NCBI RefSeq assembly: GCF_035825295.1
Contig: NZ_JAYMGI010000001.1
Span: forward strand, 1-62,812
DNA from: Actinacidiphila sp. DG2A-62
Lineage (GTDB): Bacteria; Actinomycetota; Actinomycetes; Streptomycetales; Streptomycetaceae
DNA: 62,812 nucleotides
Reading direction: 5' to 3'
Below the pieces are notes generated by a model. It made no database searches. It had not been told where the DNA came from and saw only the letters and a program-made list of their open reading frames with translations. The first letter of the stretch is position 1; each line of letters starts with the position of its first letter. This document shows, piece after piece, positions 50,911 to 59,663 of the stretch. The position numbers and the translations under genes are program-made.

Positions 50911-51935
50911 GCAGCAAGGCCGAACGGCTCGGCAGGGGCGCCTCCTTCGGCAGCACTGAACGTGTCAGCGCCCGCCGCGCCGCCATCGCCGCAGTCACCG
51001 GCGCCCCCACCGAGGGCGTCGAACCCCGCCACCTCCCCCTGAAGCTGATCAGCCTCAACCCCGACAACCCCCGCGAAGAACTCCGCGCCATCGAAGAGAT
51101 GGCCGAGACGTTCCAGTCCGTCGGACAGATCACCGCCATCACCATCGGCACTCGCGACGCCTACCTCAAAGAACGTCCCGATCGCGCCGACGACCTCGAA
51201 CCCGGCACCGACTACGTCGTCATCGACGGCAACCGGCGTTTGTGCGCCGCCCGCTTCCTGGGCTGGGAGACCATGCCCAAGATCGTCATCGATGACAGCC
51301 TGGTCACCACCGACGAACAGCTCCTCGAAGCCGCATTCATCGCCAACTACCAGCGTGAGGACTTCACCGACCTCGAAGAGGCTGAAGCCCTCCGCAAACT
51401 GGTCGCCTACTACGGCTCGCAGCGCAAGGCCGCCGCGCGCCTGGGCATCAGCCAGGGCGTCATCTCCCAGCGGTTGTCCCTGCTGGAGCTCGCGCCGGAT
51501 CTACAAGCCGACCTCGCTGCCGGCCGTCGGAAAGTCGAGCACGTCCGAGGCCTCGCCAAGCTCGCCCCCGAGCAGCAGCGCAAGGAAGCCGACAAGCGCG
51601 CCAGCGCATCCGGCCGGCAACGCCGCGCGCCCGCCGAACGGAACAGCCCGCCGGCGGCGGACTCCATCTCCCGCCAGGAGGAGAAGCCCGTCGCCGTCCC
51701 CGCACAGAGCAGTGGCCCAAGTGAACCGCACTTGCTGGTCCGTCAAGACGGGGGTGTCCAGCCGCTCTTGGTGCCGGAGGTGGAATGGGCCCACGGCGAT
51801 TTCAGCGCGCCTCTGGTGGCGGCGCGGGACATCGCTCAGCGCTTCGGACCGACCGATCGCAGGGCCATCATCTCCTTCCTGCTGAGCGTGTCCGACGAAG
51901 AGAAGAAGCTCGACCGGGCCCGCAGTACGGATTAG
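50907..51935 (+). CDS. parB: ParB-type partition protein
   Basis: 342 residues from a GTG overlapping the parA stop. An N-terminal ParB/Srx-like domain (LISLNPDNPREELRAIEEMA, VVIDGNRRLCAARFLGWETM) precedes the helix-turn-helix AAARLGISQGVISQRLSLLE. The nucleotide-contact motif usually read as GERR is GNRR here. The C-terminal 100 residues are a Pro/Ser-rich linker and a dimerisation-like end. It should bind the palindromes upstream of parA. Confidence 0.9.
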   Translation: MSSKAERLGRGASFGSTERVSARRAAIAAVTGAPTEGVEPRHLPLKLISLNPDNPREELRAIEEMAETFQSVGQITAITIGTRDAYLKERPDRADDLEPGTDYVVIDGNRRLCAARFLGWETMPKIVIDDSLVTTDEQLLEAAFIANYQREDFTDLEEAEALRKLVAYYGSQRKAAARLGISQGVISQRLSLLELAPDLQADLAAGRRKVEHVRGLAKLAPEQQRKEADKRASASGRQRRAPAERNSPPAADSISRQEEKPVAVPAQSSGPSEPHLLVRQDGGVQPLLVPEVEWAHGDFSAPLVAARDIAQRFGPTDRRAIISFLLSVSDEEKKLDRARSTD

Positions 51936-52097
51936 GGGGAGAGTCGCTGGCCCGTCCAATGCTGAGTGCATGGTGGCGTGGCGGGGAACGGCAGCGGTTC
52001 TCCTGGCAGGCCGTCCCGGCATAGAAGGTTGGCGGTCCAGACCGTGGTCGCCGGGTAACCCCGCATCCCAGATCCGCCGGAGAAGTGGCACACGACG

Positions 52098-52129
52098 CGG
52101 CCGGTCTCCCACCGGAGGGAGACCGGCCG
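52098..52129. terminator. Terminator behind parAB
   Basis: 13-bp perfect stem CGGCCGGTCTCCC with a 6-nt loop, 163 bp beyond the parB stop. The 51936-52097 interval shows no gene. Confidence 0.7.
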
Positions 52130-52200
52130 AGCCTCTCCTGCGGGCTTCCAGGACTCCCCCGGCAGCCCGGCCGGGCCGGTCCTGCGGCGTGGCAAGCTCA

Positions 52201-52418
52201 TGCCGCAGGACCAGGAAAGCGCTGCGGTGCTGTACGAGCAGTTGGCGTTCGGTGATGTCGCCGACGACGTCCAGGAGCACCAGGAGAACGACCAGGAAGA
52301 CAGTCATGGGCAGGAGTTCGTCATCAGCCCGGAGCGGCGGGTTTGGTTGGAGGGCCCTCCAGCGGCGGGTCGGGGAGCTCACACGTATGCCCAAGGCGAA
52401 GGCCCGCAGAGGCCGTGA
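52201..52418 (+). CDS. Small acidic protein, one of two related ORFs flanking the PIN gene
   Basis: ATG at 52201, 72 residues: MPQDQESAAVLYEQLAFGDV, an acidic Glu/Asp/Gln-rich middle, then EFVISPERRVWLEG. A related stretch (AALYEQLQFADADDADD then LVLSPKLSP) lies at 54287-54410 on the other side of the PIN-domain gene. No family was recognised, and coding status rests on this similarity. Confidence 0.4.
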
Positions 52419-52539
52419 TGAAGCGACGGGGACGTCGCCGCGGCGGCAGACTACCGGCGGCTGCGGCGATGAGCCGATCCTTTGGCCGGCCACACCGAGC
52501 CTTACGCCGGGGTCGAAGCCAGCCAAGTGCCATGGTGCG

Positions 52540-54126
52540 TCAGTCTTGATCCTCGGGCTGCTCCTCTTCCTCCGCGCCGCCGCTGGGCTCAAGCTCATCT
52601 TGTGACGTCGGCTGGCCCGCCTCCTGCAGGAACGAGTAGCCCACGAGTTTGTTCTTCGCTAGGGACGCGAAGAGCTGGTTCGCCCCGGTCTTGCCGAGCC
52701 CGAGGCCGGCGATGTCGACGGGCTTGGGCCACGAGGCGGTGAGGGACTTCGCCAGGTCCACGTGCGGCATGAGACTGGCGATGTCGAGCTTGGTCGCCAT
52801 GGACGTCAGGAACTGTTCGCCTATGGTCTTGCCGATTCCGAAGCTGGCGATGTCGAGCGTGGATTTCGGCATGGAGCTGATCAGAGGGCCAGCCCCGCCG
52901 AGCTTGAGGTTGGCTGCTCCCAACTGCTGCACGAGGCTGCTGGCACTGTCGGCGCTCGTGATCTGTGCGATGGTCGCAGTTGGCCTGGCCGCCATCTGAT
53001 GGGCGATGTAAGCGGCGGCACCGGGCGATTGGGTCGTCAACAGGTGCAGGACACGCTGGGCAGCCTCGGCAGTCGCTTCTTTCAGCTTCTGCAGGATCTC
53101 CATGCACCGCTTGTCGTCCGTGTCAGGCAGCGAGGGCGGGTCCTGCGTGAGCAGGGTGGGAGTCTGGTCGTCCTCATCAGCGGAGAAGAGGATCTTCGTC
53201 TGCCACACGCACGCGATGTATTCGACGTCGGCGTTGTCGCTGCCCGCATCCACGGCTCCGTACAGCAGCCACTGCGCCTTGGCCGTGTACCAGACTTCGC
53301 CCTCAATCTCGTGGCCGGTGACGTCAGTGACGCTGAGCAGTTCGGTCGCAGGCGCTGCCACCCAGCCCTGCCATCGCACCTTGCCGTCGGCGCCCCCAAG
53401 ACCCACGAACCCTGTCACCGAGCTGAGGATCTCAACTGCGGTCTGTGACACCTGAGACCTGATGGCGATCGACCGCAGCAGTCGATCGGCGGCGTCTTTC
53501 GCGTCCCGGCCGGAGACTTCTTTGGTGAACTTGGCGATGACGTCGTCGAAGCTCCCAAGCCGCGTCAGCCGATCCTCCATGCCCTCCAGGTCCTCGTCCA
53601 TCGGGTACGGATAGCGCGTTCCGTCCCCGAAATCGCTGGTGTTGTCGGTGACGAAATGGACGTGCTGCTCGGGGTTGGCTTTCAGGAACTCCAGGATGGA
53701 GAACCAGATGGCCACGTCCCGTGCCCCCTCCGAGTGGTCATCGGCCCGCTTGGCCGGCGGAAGTGCCAACGCCTCTCGGGTCAGCGCCTTGAGCGCGACG
53801 TCGCCGCTGGTCTCGATCACTTCGAAGATCTCGCTGTAGATGCCGCGCCAATGATCCAGGTAGCGCTTCAGGTCCAGGGGTTCAAGGCTGCTCTGCAACT
53901 CCCAGGGGAGCTCTCTGCGCAGCTTCCCCAGAACCTCCACCGCGGATCGGTGCTTGATGAGATAGAGCTTTGCCTTGTGCGCAGCCATCTCTTCCAGCAC
54001 CATCCACGGCACGGCCACTCGATGGTGGCCCGAACCTCGCAGCTTGCGGATGATGTCGGCCCGCGGCCCGTCCTGCGGGAGAAGGTTCAACACGTTCGTG
54101 TCGAAGATGATCAATTGCGCCTCCAT
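52540..54126 (-). CDS. PIN-domain protein (DUF4935-like), 528 aa
   Basis: Residues 1-175 form a PIN-like nuclease domain. The acidic residues are Asp9 in IIFDTNVLNLLP, Glu46 region in VPWMVLEEMAAHKAKLY, Asp in SEGARDVAIWFSILEFLKAN and Asp in VHFVTDNTSDFG, the four-acid layout of metal-dependent RNases of this fold. The remaining 350 residues are unassigned, with a beta-rich middle (GHEIEGEVWYTAKAQWLLYG) and a C-terminal helical repeat-like region (DIASFGIGKTIGEQFLTSMA, DIAGLGLGKTGANQLFASLA). Large DUF4935-type proteins are suspected RNA-cleaving toxins or defence effectors. No antitoxin overlaps it. Confidence 0.75.
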   Translation of the reverse strand: MEAQLIIFDTNVLNLLPQDGPRADIIRKLRGSGHHRVAVPWMVLEEMAAHKAKLYLIKHRSAVEVLGKLRRELPWELQSSLEPLDLKRYLDHWRGIYSEIFEVIETSGDVALKALTREALALPPAKRADDHSEGARDVAIWFSILEFLKANPEQHVHFVTDNTSDFGDGTRYPYPMDEDLEGMEDRLTRLGSFDDVIAKFTKEVSGRDAKDAADRLLRSIAIRSQVSQTAVEILSSVTGFVGLGGADGKVRWQGWVAAPATELLSVTDVTGHEIEGEVWYTAKAQWLLYGAVDAGSDNADVEYIACVWQTKILFSADEDDQTPTLLTQDPPSLPDTDDKRCMEILQKLKEATAEAAQRVLHLLTTQSPGAAAYIAHQMAARPTATIAQITSADSASSLVQQLGAANLKLGGAGPLISSMPKSTLDIASFGIGKTIGEQFLTSMATKLDIASLMPHVDLAKSLTASWPKPVDIAGLGLGKTGANQLFASLAKNKLVGYSFLQEAGQPTSQDELEPSGGAEEEEQPEDQD

Positions 54127-54286
54127 GTCCTGGCAGCATCATCTCCCGCAACGGACCGCAGGTTGTATGTCTTTATGAGTGCGGCGACCTTGCAAGCCGG
54201 GTTACCGGTCCCGCCGCAGTGCTGGCGGCGCGATCCGTCAGTTCCGGGCGGCGTGCTGGCCGCCGATGGTCCACCAGCTGCTGAGG

Positions 54287-54410
54287 TCAGGCGACCGCCG
54301 CGGCGCTGTACGAGCAGCTGCAGTTCGCCGACGCGGACGACGCGGACGACGCGGACGACGACGGTCGGGAGGACGAGGAGCAGCAGCTGGTCCTCAGCCC
54401 GAAGCTCAGC
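54287..54410 (+). pseudogene. Remnant related to the small ORF at 52201
   Basis: Encodes AALYEQLQFADADDADDADD and then QLVLSPKLSPVP in one frame, similar in order to the ORF at 52201, but no start codon follows the upstream stop at about 54275. A GACGCGGAC triplet of 9-bp units (54332-54358) gives the Asp-rich stretch. Confidence 0.45.
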
Positions 54411-54532
54411 CCCGTCCCGGCTACCGGCCGCGCCGTTGAGCATGGCGGTTACACGGCGGCGCGCATGCGGCGGTGTTCCCTCACGCGCGGTGGTCTCATG
54501 AGGATCACATCTGAGGTGATGGGTCCCGCCGT

Positions 54533-55753
54533 GTGCTCCAGGGGTGCTGGAGTGTCCTTATGACCAGGCCAGGCTTTAGCGGGGCCCGCATCGCGCGGCT
54601 GCGCCGCATATCCGATCGTCTCAGGGCCCGCCGACAGCCTCTTGAGTCACCGCCTCGAACGGCCGACTCCACGCCGACCCCGGAACCTGCCGTAATAGGG
54701 CAAGCGCCCGCGCAGGACGGAGCCGCGCCGCAGCCTGCCTCCTTCAGTTCGTCAGCGGCTGGCGACGCAGGCCAGTCTGTGGGGGCCACTTCTGGGAACT
54801 GGTGGAGAGGGCTTGAGCGCTCGGTAGGGCTCTTAGCCAGCATCTCCACCCTGCTTGCTGCCGGCGCTGCGTTGGTGACCGTGCGGCAAGCCAGCGGCGA
54901 ACAGCGCCTGACGCGTGACGGGCAGGTCACCGACCGATACACCGCAGCCGTGGCAAATCTCGGGGACAACGCCGAAGAGGTCCGGATCGGCGGCCTATAC
55001 GCGCTGCAGCGCATCGCCCAAGACTCTCCGCGGGACGCCCCCACAGTGGTCGAGGTGATCTCTGCCTACGTCCGAAGTCACCCCTCCAGGCCCGAGAGTG
55101 CGACAGGGCCCGGTGGGCCGACGAACGACCTGGTCGCTGCCTTGAGCATCCTTGCCCGCCCCCTGGCCGCGAGCCCGGCTGCGGATCTGCACGGCGCGAA
55201 CTTGATCGGTGCTGACCTGCGCGGTATGGACCTGGAAGGCGCAGACCTGCGCGGTGTCGACCTCACCGGCTCGTACCTGAGCAGAGTAGATCTGCGCGGC
55301 GCGAACCTCGAGGGAGCGAACCTGGAGGGTACGGATCCCACGGGGGCCGACCTGGAGGATGCGAATCTGCGCATCGTGACTCTCCGTGGCGCGAATCTGC
55401 GTGGTGCGAACCTACGCGCAGCAAACTTATGGCAGGCGTCGATGAGCGGCGCGAACCTGCAGGACACCAACCTGACCTCTGCAAACTTGGACGATGTCGA
55501 TCTGCACGCTGCGGATTTGAGCGGCGCGAACCTGCACGGTGCCGACCTGCATGCCGCCAGCTTGACCGAAGCCAACCTGCAAGGAGCGCATCTGGTCGAC
55601 GCGAATCTCCACGATGCAGACCTGACCGAGGCGGACCTACACGGCGCGGACCTGACCGGGGCGGATCTCACGAGCGCCAACATTCCCAGCATCTACACAA
55701 CACCTTCGTCTCATCCCACGCCCGGCGAGACGACAACTCGCTCCGTTCGCTGA
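54533..55753 (+). CDS. Pentapeptide-repeat protein with N-terminal membrane segment
   Basis: 406 residues, or 397 from the in-frame ATG at 54560. A hydrophobic segment at about 100-125 (GLLASISTLLAAGAALVTVR) is followed by a conserved-looking block QRLTRDGQVTDRYTAAVANL and EVRIGGLYALQRIAQDS. Then comes a right-handed quadrilateral helix of about 35 A(D/N)LxG pentapeptides from residue 215 to 385. This architecture (membrane segment, TAAVANLG block, pentapeptides) is common in actinobacteria and may report membrane or stress state. No gyrase-protection evidence can be read from sequence. Confidence 0.85.
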   Translation: MLQGCWSVLMTRPGFSGARIARLRRISDRLRARRQPLESPPRTADSTPTPEPAVIGQAPAQDGAAPQPASFSSSAAGDAGQSVGATSGNWWRGLERSVGLLASISTLLAAGAALVTVRQASGEQRLTRDGQVTDRYTAAVANLGDNAEEVRIGGLYALQRIAQDSPRDAPTVVEVISAYVRSHPSRPESATGPGGPTNDLVAALSILARPLAASPAADLHGANLIGADLRGMDLEGADLRGVDLTGSYLSRVDLRGANLEGANLEGTDPTGADLEDANLRIVTLRGANLRGANLRAANLWQASMSGANLQDTNLTSANLDDVDLHAADLSGANLHGADLHAASLTEANLQGAHLVDANLHDADLTEADLHGADLTGADLTSANIPSIYTTPSSHPTPGETTTRSVR

Positions 55754-55826
55754 ACCTGCGAGCCGTCGACCGGGCCCCGGCAGGACCCGCCCAACTGGCC
55801 GGCGCCGCCCCTGCGGGCGGGCCGCG

Positions 55827-55949
55827 GCGAAGAAGGCGTCAAAGGGGACGAAGCCCGCGGTGAAGACCGCCTCCGCGACGGCCGGGAAGAGCGCGAAGAA
55901 GACCGCGGCCAAGAAGTCCGGTGGCCGCGGCGCCAGGCGCGCCGGGTGA
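55827..55949 (+). pseudogene. Histone-H1-like tail fragment
   Basis: An open stretch encodes AKKASKGTKPAVKTASATAG followed by KSAKKTAAKKSGGRGARRAG and a stop. This Lys/Ala/Thr composition is typical of H1-like or HupS-type C-terminal tails, but there is no start or globular domain upstream; the pentapeptide gene ends 75 bp before. Probably the 3' end of a lost nucleoid-protein gene. Confidence 0.45.
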
Positions 55950-56303
55950 GCGGACCGGCCGGTGCGGGGCGGCGCCGGCAGCCGGAACAGGGCCTCATCG
56001 TCGGCAGAGTCATCGCGGGGGCCCTGGCCGGTCCCGGTCGGGCGCGTCGTCGGCCTGTGTCCGGCTGTGCCGGGCCGCGGGTCGTCGCGTGCGTCTGACC
56101 TGTTTGACCGATGTGCATGAGTAACTGGCTTTTGTTTTACACTTCCTGACGCTGTGTCCTTCGTCACTTTGTTCGGTGTGCGGCCCTGTCGGCGACCGGC
56201 GTGTCGCCCGGGGCGGAGTGGGCGGTTCCGGGGCGTCCTCCCTGGTGGGTGACTCGCTGTTGACTAGACCTCTCCCTTCGTGATCATCACGCAACGTTGT
56301 CAA

Positions 56304-56317
56304 ACCGACTAGTCGGT
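56304..56317. promoter_or_regulatory. TetR-type palindrome
   Basis: ACCGACTAGTCGGT is a perfect 14-bp palindrome of the kind bound by TetR-family repressors. It lies 147 bp before the first gene of the ECF sigma operon, in an AT-richer stretch. No TetR gene is present in the window, so the ligand would be a host regulator. Confidence 0.5.
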
Positions 56318-56463
56318 AACTCTGTGTGCGGCTACCCCCTCGGATTGGGCTGCACGATCGGCCACTTCCGAACGCTATGTATTCAGGACCGCGCGATTGC
56401 GGTTTCGGAGTGCACACGGGGTCACGAGGCGCTCCCCTTCGAACGAGAGGACCAGTCGAACCC

Positions 56464-56631
56464 GTGACGAACCATCAGATCGAAGCTGTGCTCACCGCGG
56501 CGGCTGTCGCCCGGGCCTACGGGCCCGACGTACGGCGCCTGGTGAGGCGCGTCCTGGCGGCGGGAGTCCGCACGGGCGCCTCGGAACTGGTCCGCTCCCG
56601 CCGTGAGCACGCCGGGGAGGAGGAGCGGTGA
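56464..56631 (+). CDS. Small protein at the head of the sigma-factor operon
   Basis: GTG start, 55 residues: VTNHQIEAVLTAAAVARAYG then basic helices (VRRLVRRVLAAGVRTGASEL). Its stop overlaps the GTG of the sigma-factor gene, so it is translated with it. It may be a regulatory peptide; no family was recognised. Confidence 0.55.
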   Translation: MTNHQIEAVLTAAAVARAYGPDVRRLVRRVLAAGVRTGASELVRSRREHAGEEER

Positions 56632-57218
56632 ACGAGTACGGTCTGCGCGGCCGCCGGCCGCGCCGAACGAAGATCGTCGTGGAGGACACGCAGCCGCTGG
56701 ACTTCCAGGCGTTCCACACCCTGTACCGGGGCGACTATGTCCGGTGGGCGGAGCTGTACCTCGGCTCGCGCGCCGATGCCGAGGACGCGGTCGACGGCGC
56801 CATGCTGGAACTGCTGGCGCAGTGGGCCAAGGTGCTGGAGCAGGCCGAGCCGGCGGCCTACGCCTGGTGGCTGGTGAAGAACCGCGTCAAGGACGCCGCC
56901 CGCGACCGCGACCGCCGGCAGAAGATGGCCGACGCCATCTTCGCCACCCGGTCGCTCTACGAGAACGTCGTCGACCCGATCGGCGAACTGGAGACCACCA
57001 TGGCGCTCTGGCAGGCCATCGACGCCTTGCCCGAACGCCAGCACGACGTCGCCCTCATGCGCCTGGCCCTGGGCCGCACCACCCGCGAGACGGCCGGCGT
57101 CCTCGGCATCACCGAGGCCACCGTCCGCTCCACCCTCCGCGATGCCCGCCGCCGCCTTGCCGAGGCCCTCGGCTACGACCTGAAGAAGGGACACGACGAT
57201 GCCCGCAACGTCGATTGA
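56628..57218 (+). CDS. ECF-type sigma factor
   Basis: 196 residues. Region 2 reads FQAFHTLYRGDYVRWAELYL then DAEDAVDGAMLELLAQWAKV. Region 4 is DALPERQHDVALMRLALGRT with the helix-turn-helix RETAGVLGITEATVRSTLRD. GTG start coupled to the small upstream gene, and its end overlaps the next gene by 20 bp. ECF factors direct RNA polymerase to a small regulon; no classical anti-sigma gene lies beside it, so the downstream 259-aa protein is the candidate partner. It lies inside the inner arm of the right palindrome. Confidence 0.85.
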   Translation: MNEYGLRGRRPRRTKIVVEDTQPLDFQAFHTLYRGDYVRWAELYLGSRADAEDAVDGAMLELLAQWAKVLEQAEPAAYAWWLVKNRVKDAARDRDRRQKMADAIFATRSLYENVVDPIGELETTMALWQAIDALPERQHDVALMRLALGRTTRETAGVLGITEATVRSTLRDARRRLAEALGYDLKKGHDDARNVD

Positions 57219-57978
57219 CCAGCTCCTGGCCAAGGCGAGGCTCATCTCCCCGGCCTACACCCGCGAGGAACTCGCAGCCGCCCAGAGCCGCCTGGCCGCC
57301 GCGGCGACCGAGCAACTGCTGTCCGGCGCCCTCACCTTCGACGACGCCACGGCCCCCGACCTGTGGTCCGACCCGCCCCGCCCGACTCCGTGGGAGCCCA
57401 GCACGCACTGGGGCGCCTACGCCGACGCAGAGTCCCGCGAGCGCCAGGAGTCGGCCGCCGCCCTCCAGCACATGTGCAAGATCGTCATCAGCCAGCCCGA
57501 CGCCCTGCACACCATGGCCACCTTCGTCAGCAGCTCCAGCGGCGCCGGAGGCGACCCCAGCCGGATACTCGAACCCGACGGCGCCCGGGTCCTGGCCTGC
57601 GTCCTGCACCTGGCCGACCGCGAGGACAGCGCCCGCTTCTGGTGGCAGTTCGCCGCCGGCGCCGACGACCACGCCGCGAAGTTCTGCCTCGTGCTCCACC
57701 ACCTCGCCCTGGGGGAAAGCCAGGAAGCCCACTGGTGGCAGCAGCAGGTCCCCGAGCCCGGCCGCCGCATGTGGACCCGCGCCATACGCAACGGCCACCA
57801 GGCCCGCGCCGGGAACGTCCTGAACATCATCGCCCGCCTCAAGGACGTCCCCGAGGCCGCCAACGCCGTCGTGGTCTACGTCAAGGAGAACGTCCACTTC
57901 GTCGACGACGACGTCGACCTGCCCCTGCCCGCGGACGGCTTCGCCGCCCGCATAGAGGAGATGACGACCGTCGTGTGA
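57199..57978 (+). CDS. Hypothetical 259-aa partner of the ECF sigma factor
   Basis: ATG inside the sigma gene (20-bp overlap). All-helical, with TPR-like pairs: ALQHMCKIVISQPDALHTMA, GARVLACVLHLADREDSARF, WWQFAAGADDHAAKFCLVLH, GHQARAGNVLNIIARLKDVP. No membrane helix or zinc motif of usual anti-sigma factors. Similar sigma-plus-helical-protein pairs are frequent in Streptomyces. The homopolymer at 57714-57718 has five G, which keeps the frame; the mirror copy has four. Confidence 0.65.
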   Translation: MPATSIDQLLAKARLISPAYTREELAAAQSRLAAAATEQLLSGALTFDDATAPDLWSDPPRPTPWEPSTHWGAYADAESRERQESAAALQHMCKIVISQPDALHTMATFVSSSSGAGGDPSRILEPDGARVLACVLHLADREDSARFWWQFAAGADDHAAKFCLVLHHLALGESQEAHWWQQQVPEPGRRMWTRAIRNGHQARAGNVLNIIARLKDVPEAANAVVVYVKENVHFVDDDVDLPLPADGFAARIEEMTTVV

Positions 57979-58215
57979 CCAGGGGGCCAGCGCGACCGCC
58001 GGACGCCCTGAGGCGGAGCCGAAGTAGGAGCGCCGCGGGTGCATCGAGGCGGCGCCCCGTACCGGCCCGGCTACCGCCACGCCGCTGACAGGGGCAGGGC
58101 GGTCGGAAGAATCTGACGGCCGCCGGGCCGGTCGCGGTGCTCCCGTGCCTGCTGCGCCGGTGCACGGGTATCGGCTTGGTGCACCGGTGTCGGTGGTGGT
58201 TCGTATGCTGCGGCC

Positions 58216-58596
58216 ATGCCCGAGACCGGAGATCACAAAGACCCTCTTGACCTGCACAATAAGCTGGCCGCGCTGGAGGCGTAGCGGGCCGCGGACGCCG
58301 CCTGGGAAGCCGTGTCCACCTACCGGAAGCAGGTGGACACGGCCCGCCGAGCCGATGCCGCGGGGCCGGAGGAGGGCGGGGGAGTGCCCCCGCTGCGGCC
58401 GTGGACCGAGCAGGAGGACCAGGAGTTCGCCGCGCTGCACGCGGCTGCGGCCGCCGCGGGCGAGGCACGGGCTCGGGCCTTGGCGGAGGCCGGTCTGACC
58501 TCCACCTACGAGGTGGAGGTGGAAGTGCGCAGGCACGCCCGGGAGGCGGCGGCGGATACGGCCGGCACCAGTTCGGCCGGAAATCAGCCGCGCTGA
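58216..58596 (+). pseudogene. Gene interrupted by an in-frame TAG
   Basis: From ATG 58216 the frame reads MPETGDHKDPLDLHNKLAAL, then EA, TAG (58282-58284), and continues open as RAADAAWEAVSTYRKQVDTA to a stop at 58594-58596. Both sides look like one helical protein of about 126 residues. The TAG is present in both palindrome arms, so it is not a random read error. Either a nonsense mutation, readthrough, or initiation at the GTG 58312 applies. The C-terminal LTSTYEVEVEVRRHA is echoed at 59555. Confidence 0.6.
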
Positions 58597-58732
58597 AGCC
58601 CGGCGCGGATCCGGTTGTCCGAAAATGATTCATCGGTCATAAACCACCTTGACCATGCACGTGCAGAATGAGAGCGTCTCGGGTGTCTTCGCACATAAAC
58701 GGAATGCTTGATTCATTTTCAGGGGAGGGGTA

Positions 58733-59308
58733 ATGGCGTTAGCTAAATTCAGGTGGCTGTTGTTAGCGACTGGTCTGATGATGCTGGCGTTCGTCGGTCT
58801 TGCCACGCCGGCGCATGCCGGCAGCGCAACGGGCCAAGGCGTGACGGTCGTCAACGCCGGTGAGCTCTCGCCGAGGGCGCTGGCAGACGTCGCGAAGGCT
58901 GCTGCCGGAGCGCCGGCGGGGACGAAGGTCCACGCGGTGAAGCTCACTCCGACGGTTCACTACGACAGCGAGGCGCAGCCTGACAACGCCACCAAGTGCA
59001 TCGGCGACACCTGCCAGAAGCTGGTCGGATCGGGGCTGCGGGTCGACTCGTGGACCTCGTACACGCGGCAGTACGTCGGAACGGTCTGCGACGTGACCGC
59101 GACCTTCCGGTACAACGTGACGACCAGTGATCCGGGCGTCTGGGACGTCGCGGTCTTCCCCGGCTGCGAGACCGCTCCGGGCGGCGACGGCTACGTTGCC
59201 TGGGGCAGTGACAACGTGGGCCCGGTCACTTTCAACGGCACGACGTACGTGAACGTCGCCTGGTCCTCGGGGTTCAGAACCACACCGAACGCCGAGATCC
59301 ACGCGTAG
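58733..59308 (+). CDS. Secreted protein with Sec signal peptide, 191 aa
   Basis: ATG behind GGGGAGGGG. A signal peptide is clear: basic start (MALAKFR), hydrophobic core (WLLLATGLMMLAFVGLA) and an AHA cleavage site near residue 29. The mature part has four cysteines (TKCIGDTCQK, TVCDVT, PGCETA) that could form two disulfides, and a strand-rich pattern with many Tyr, Thr and Val. No enzyme motif was recognised. The upstream 136 bp are AT-rich and contain an imperfect inverted repeat (AAATGATTCAT / GATTCATTTTC), a likely regulated promoter. Confidence 0.75.
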   Translation: MALAKFRWLLLATGLMMLAFVGLATPAHAGSATGQGVTVVNAGELSPRALADVAKAAAGAPAGTKVHAVKLTPTVHYDSEAQPDNATKCIGDTCQKLVGSGLRVDSWTSYTRQYVGTVCDVTATFRYNVTTSDPGVWDVAVFPGCETAPGGDGYVAWGSDNVGPVTFNGTTYVNVAWSSGFRTTPNAEIHA

Positions 59309-59548
59309 CGTGACCCGCGTGTCCTGCCTTCCGTGCATGATGGAGGCAGGACACGCTCATGCCTTCCCAGGGGAGATGCAGTGCCTGAATCCTCTCGCCG
59401 CCTTACGGCTACCGTTGTCTATCCGTCGAGGAGGCAACGGTTCTTTCACGCAGCCAGGAGAATCCCAGGCGTACGCCACATGTATTTCTGGATTGAGGCC
59501 AACGTCGGCAGGCGATAGCGCCCACCCCAGGCTGCGCGGGCTATCCGC

Positions 59549-59663
59549 AGCCTCTGACCTCCACCTACGAGGTGGGGACCGAGGTGCGGGCCGTGCGGGC
59601 CGCGATGCCCACCCCGCCCGTCTCCGGCAGCGCGGCCGCGAACCGGAGGGCTGCTGGTCGTCC
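59549..59663 (+). pseudogene. C-terminal fragment related to the amber-interrupted gene
   Basis: Encodes LTSTYEVGTEVRAVRAAMPT, matching LTSTYEVEVEVRRHAREAAA of the gene at 58216-58596, including about 25 identical bases at the junction. There is no upstream gene part, so it is a partial duplication ending at the palindrome loop. Confidence 0.5.

Larger units (their letters stand above)
56619..59663. repeat. Inner arm of the right palindrome
   Basis: 3045 bp that are reverse-complemented at 59769-62812. By eye the only difference found is the G-run at 57714-57718 (five against four). The arms carry the ECF sigma operon, an amber-interrupted gene and a secreted protein. The loop is 59664-59768 (105 bp). 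Confidence 0.9.
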
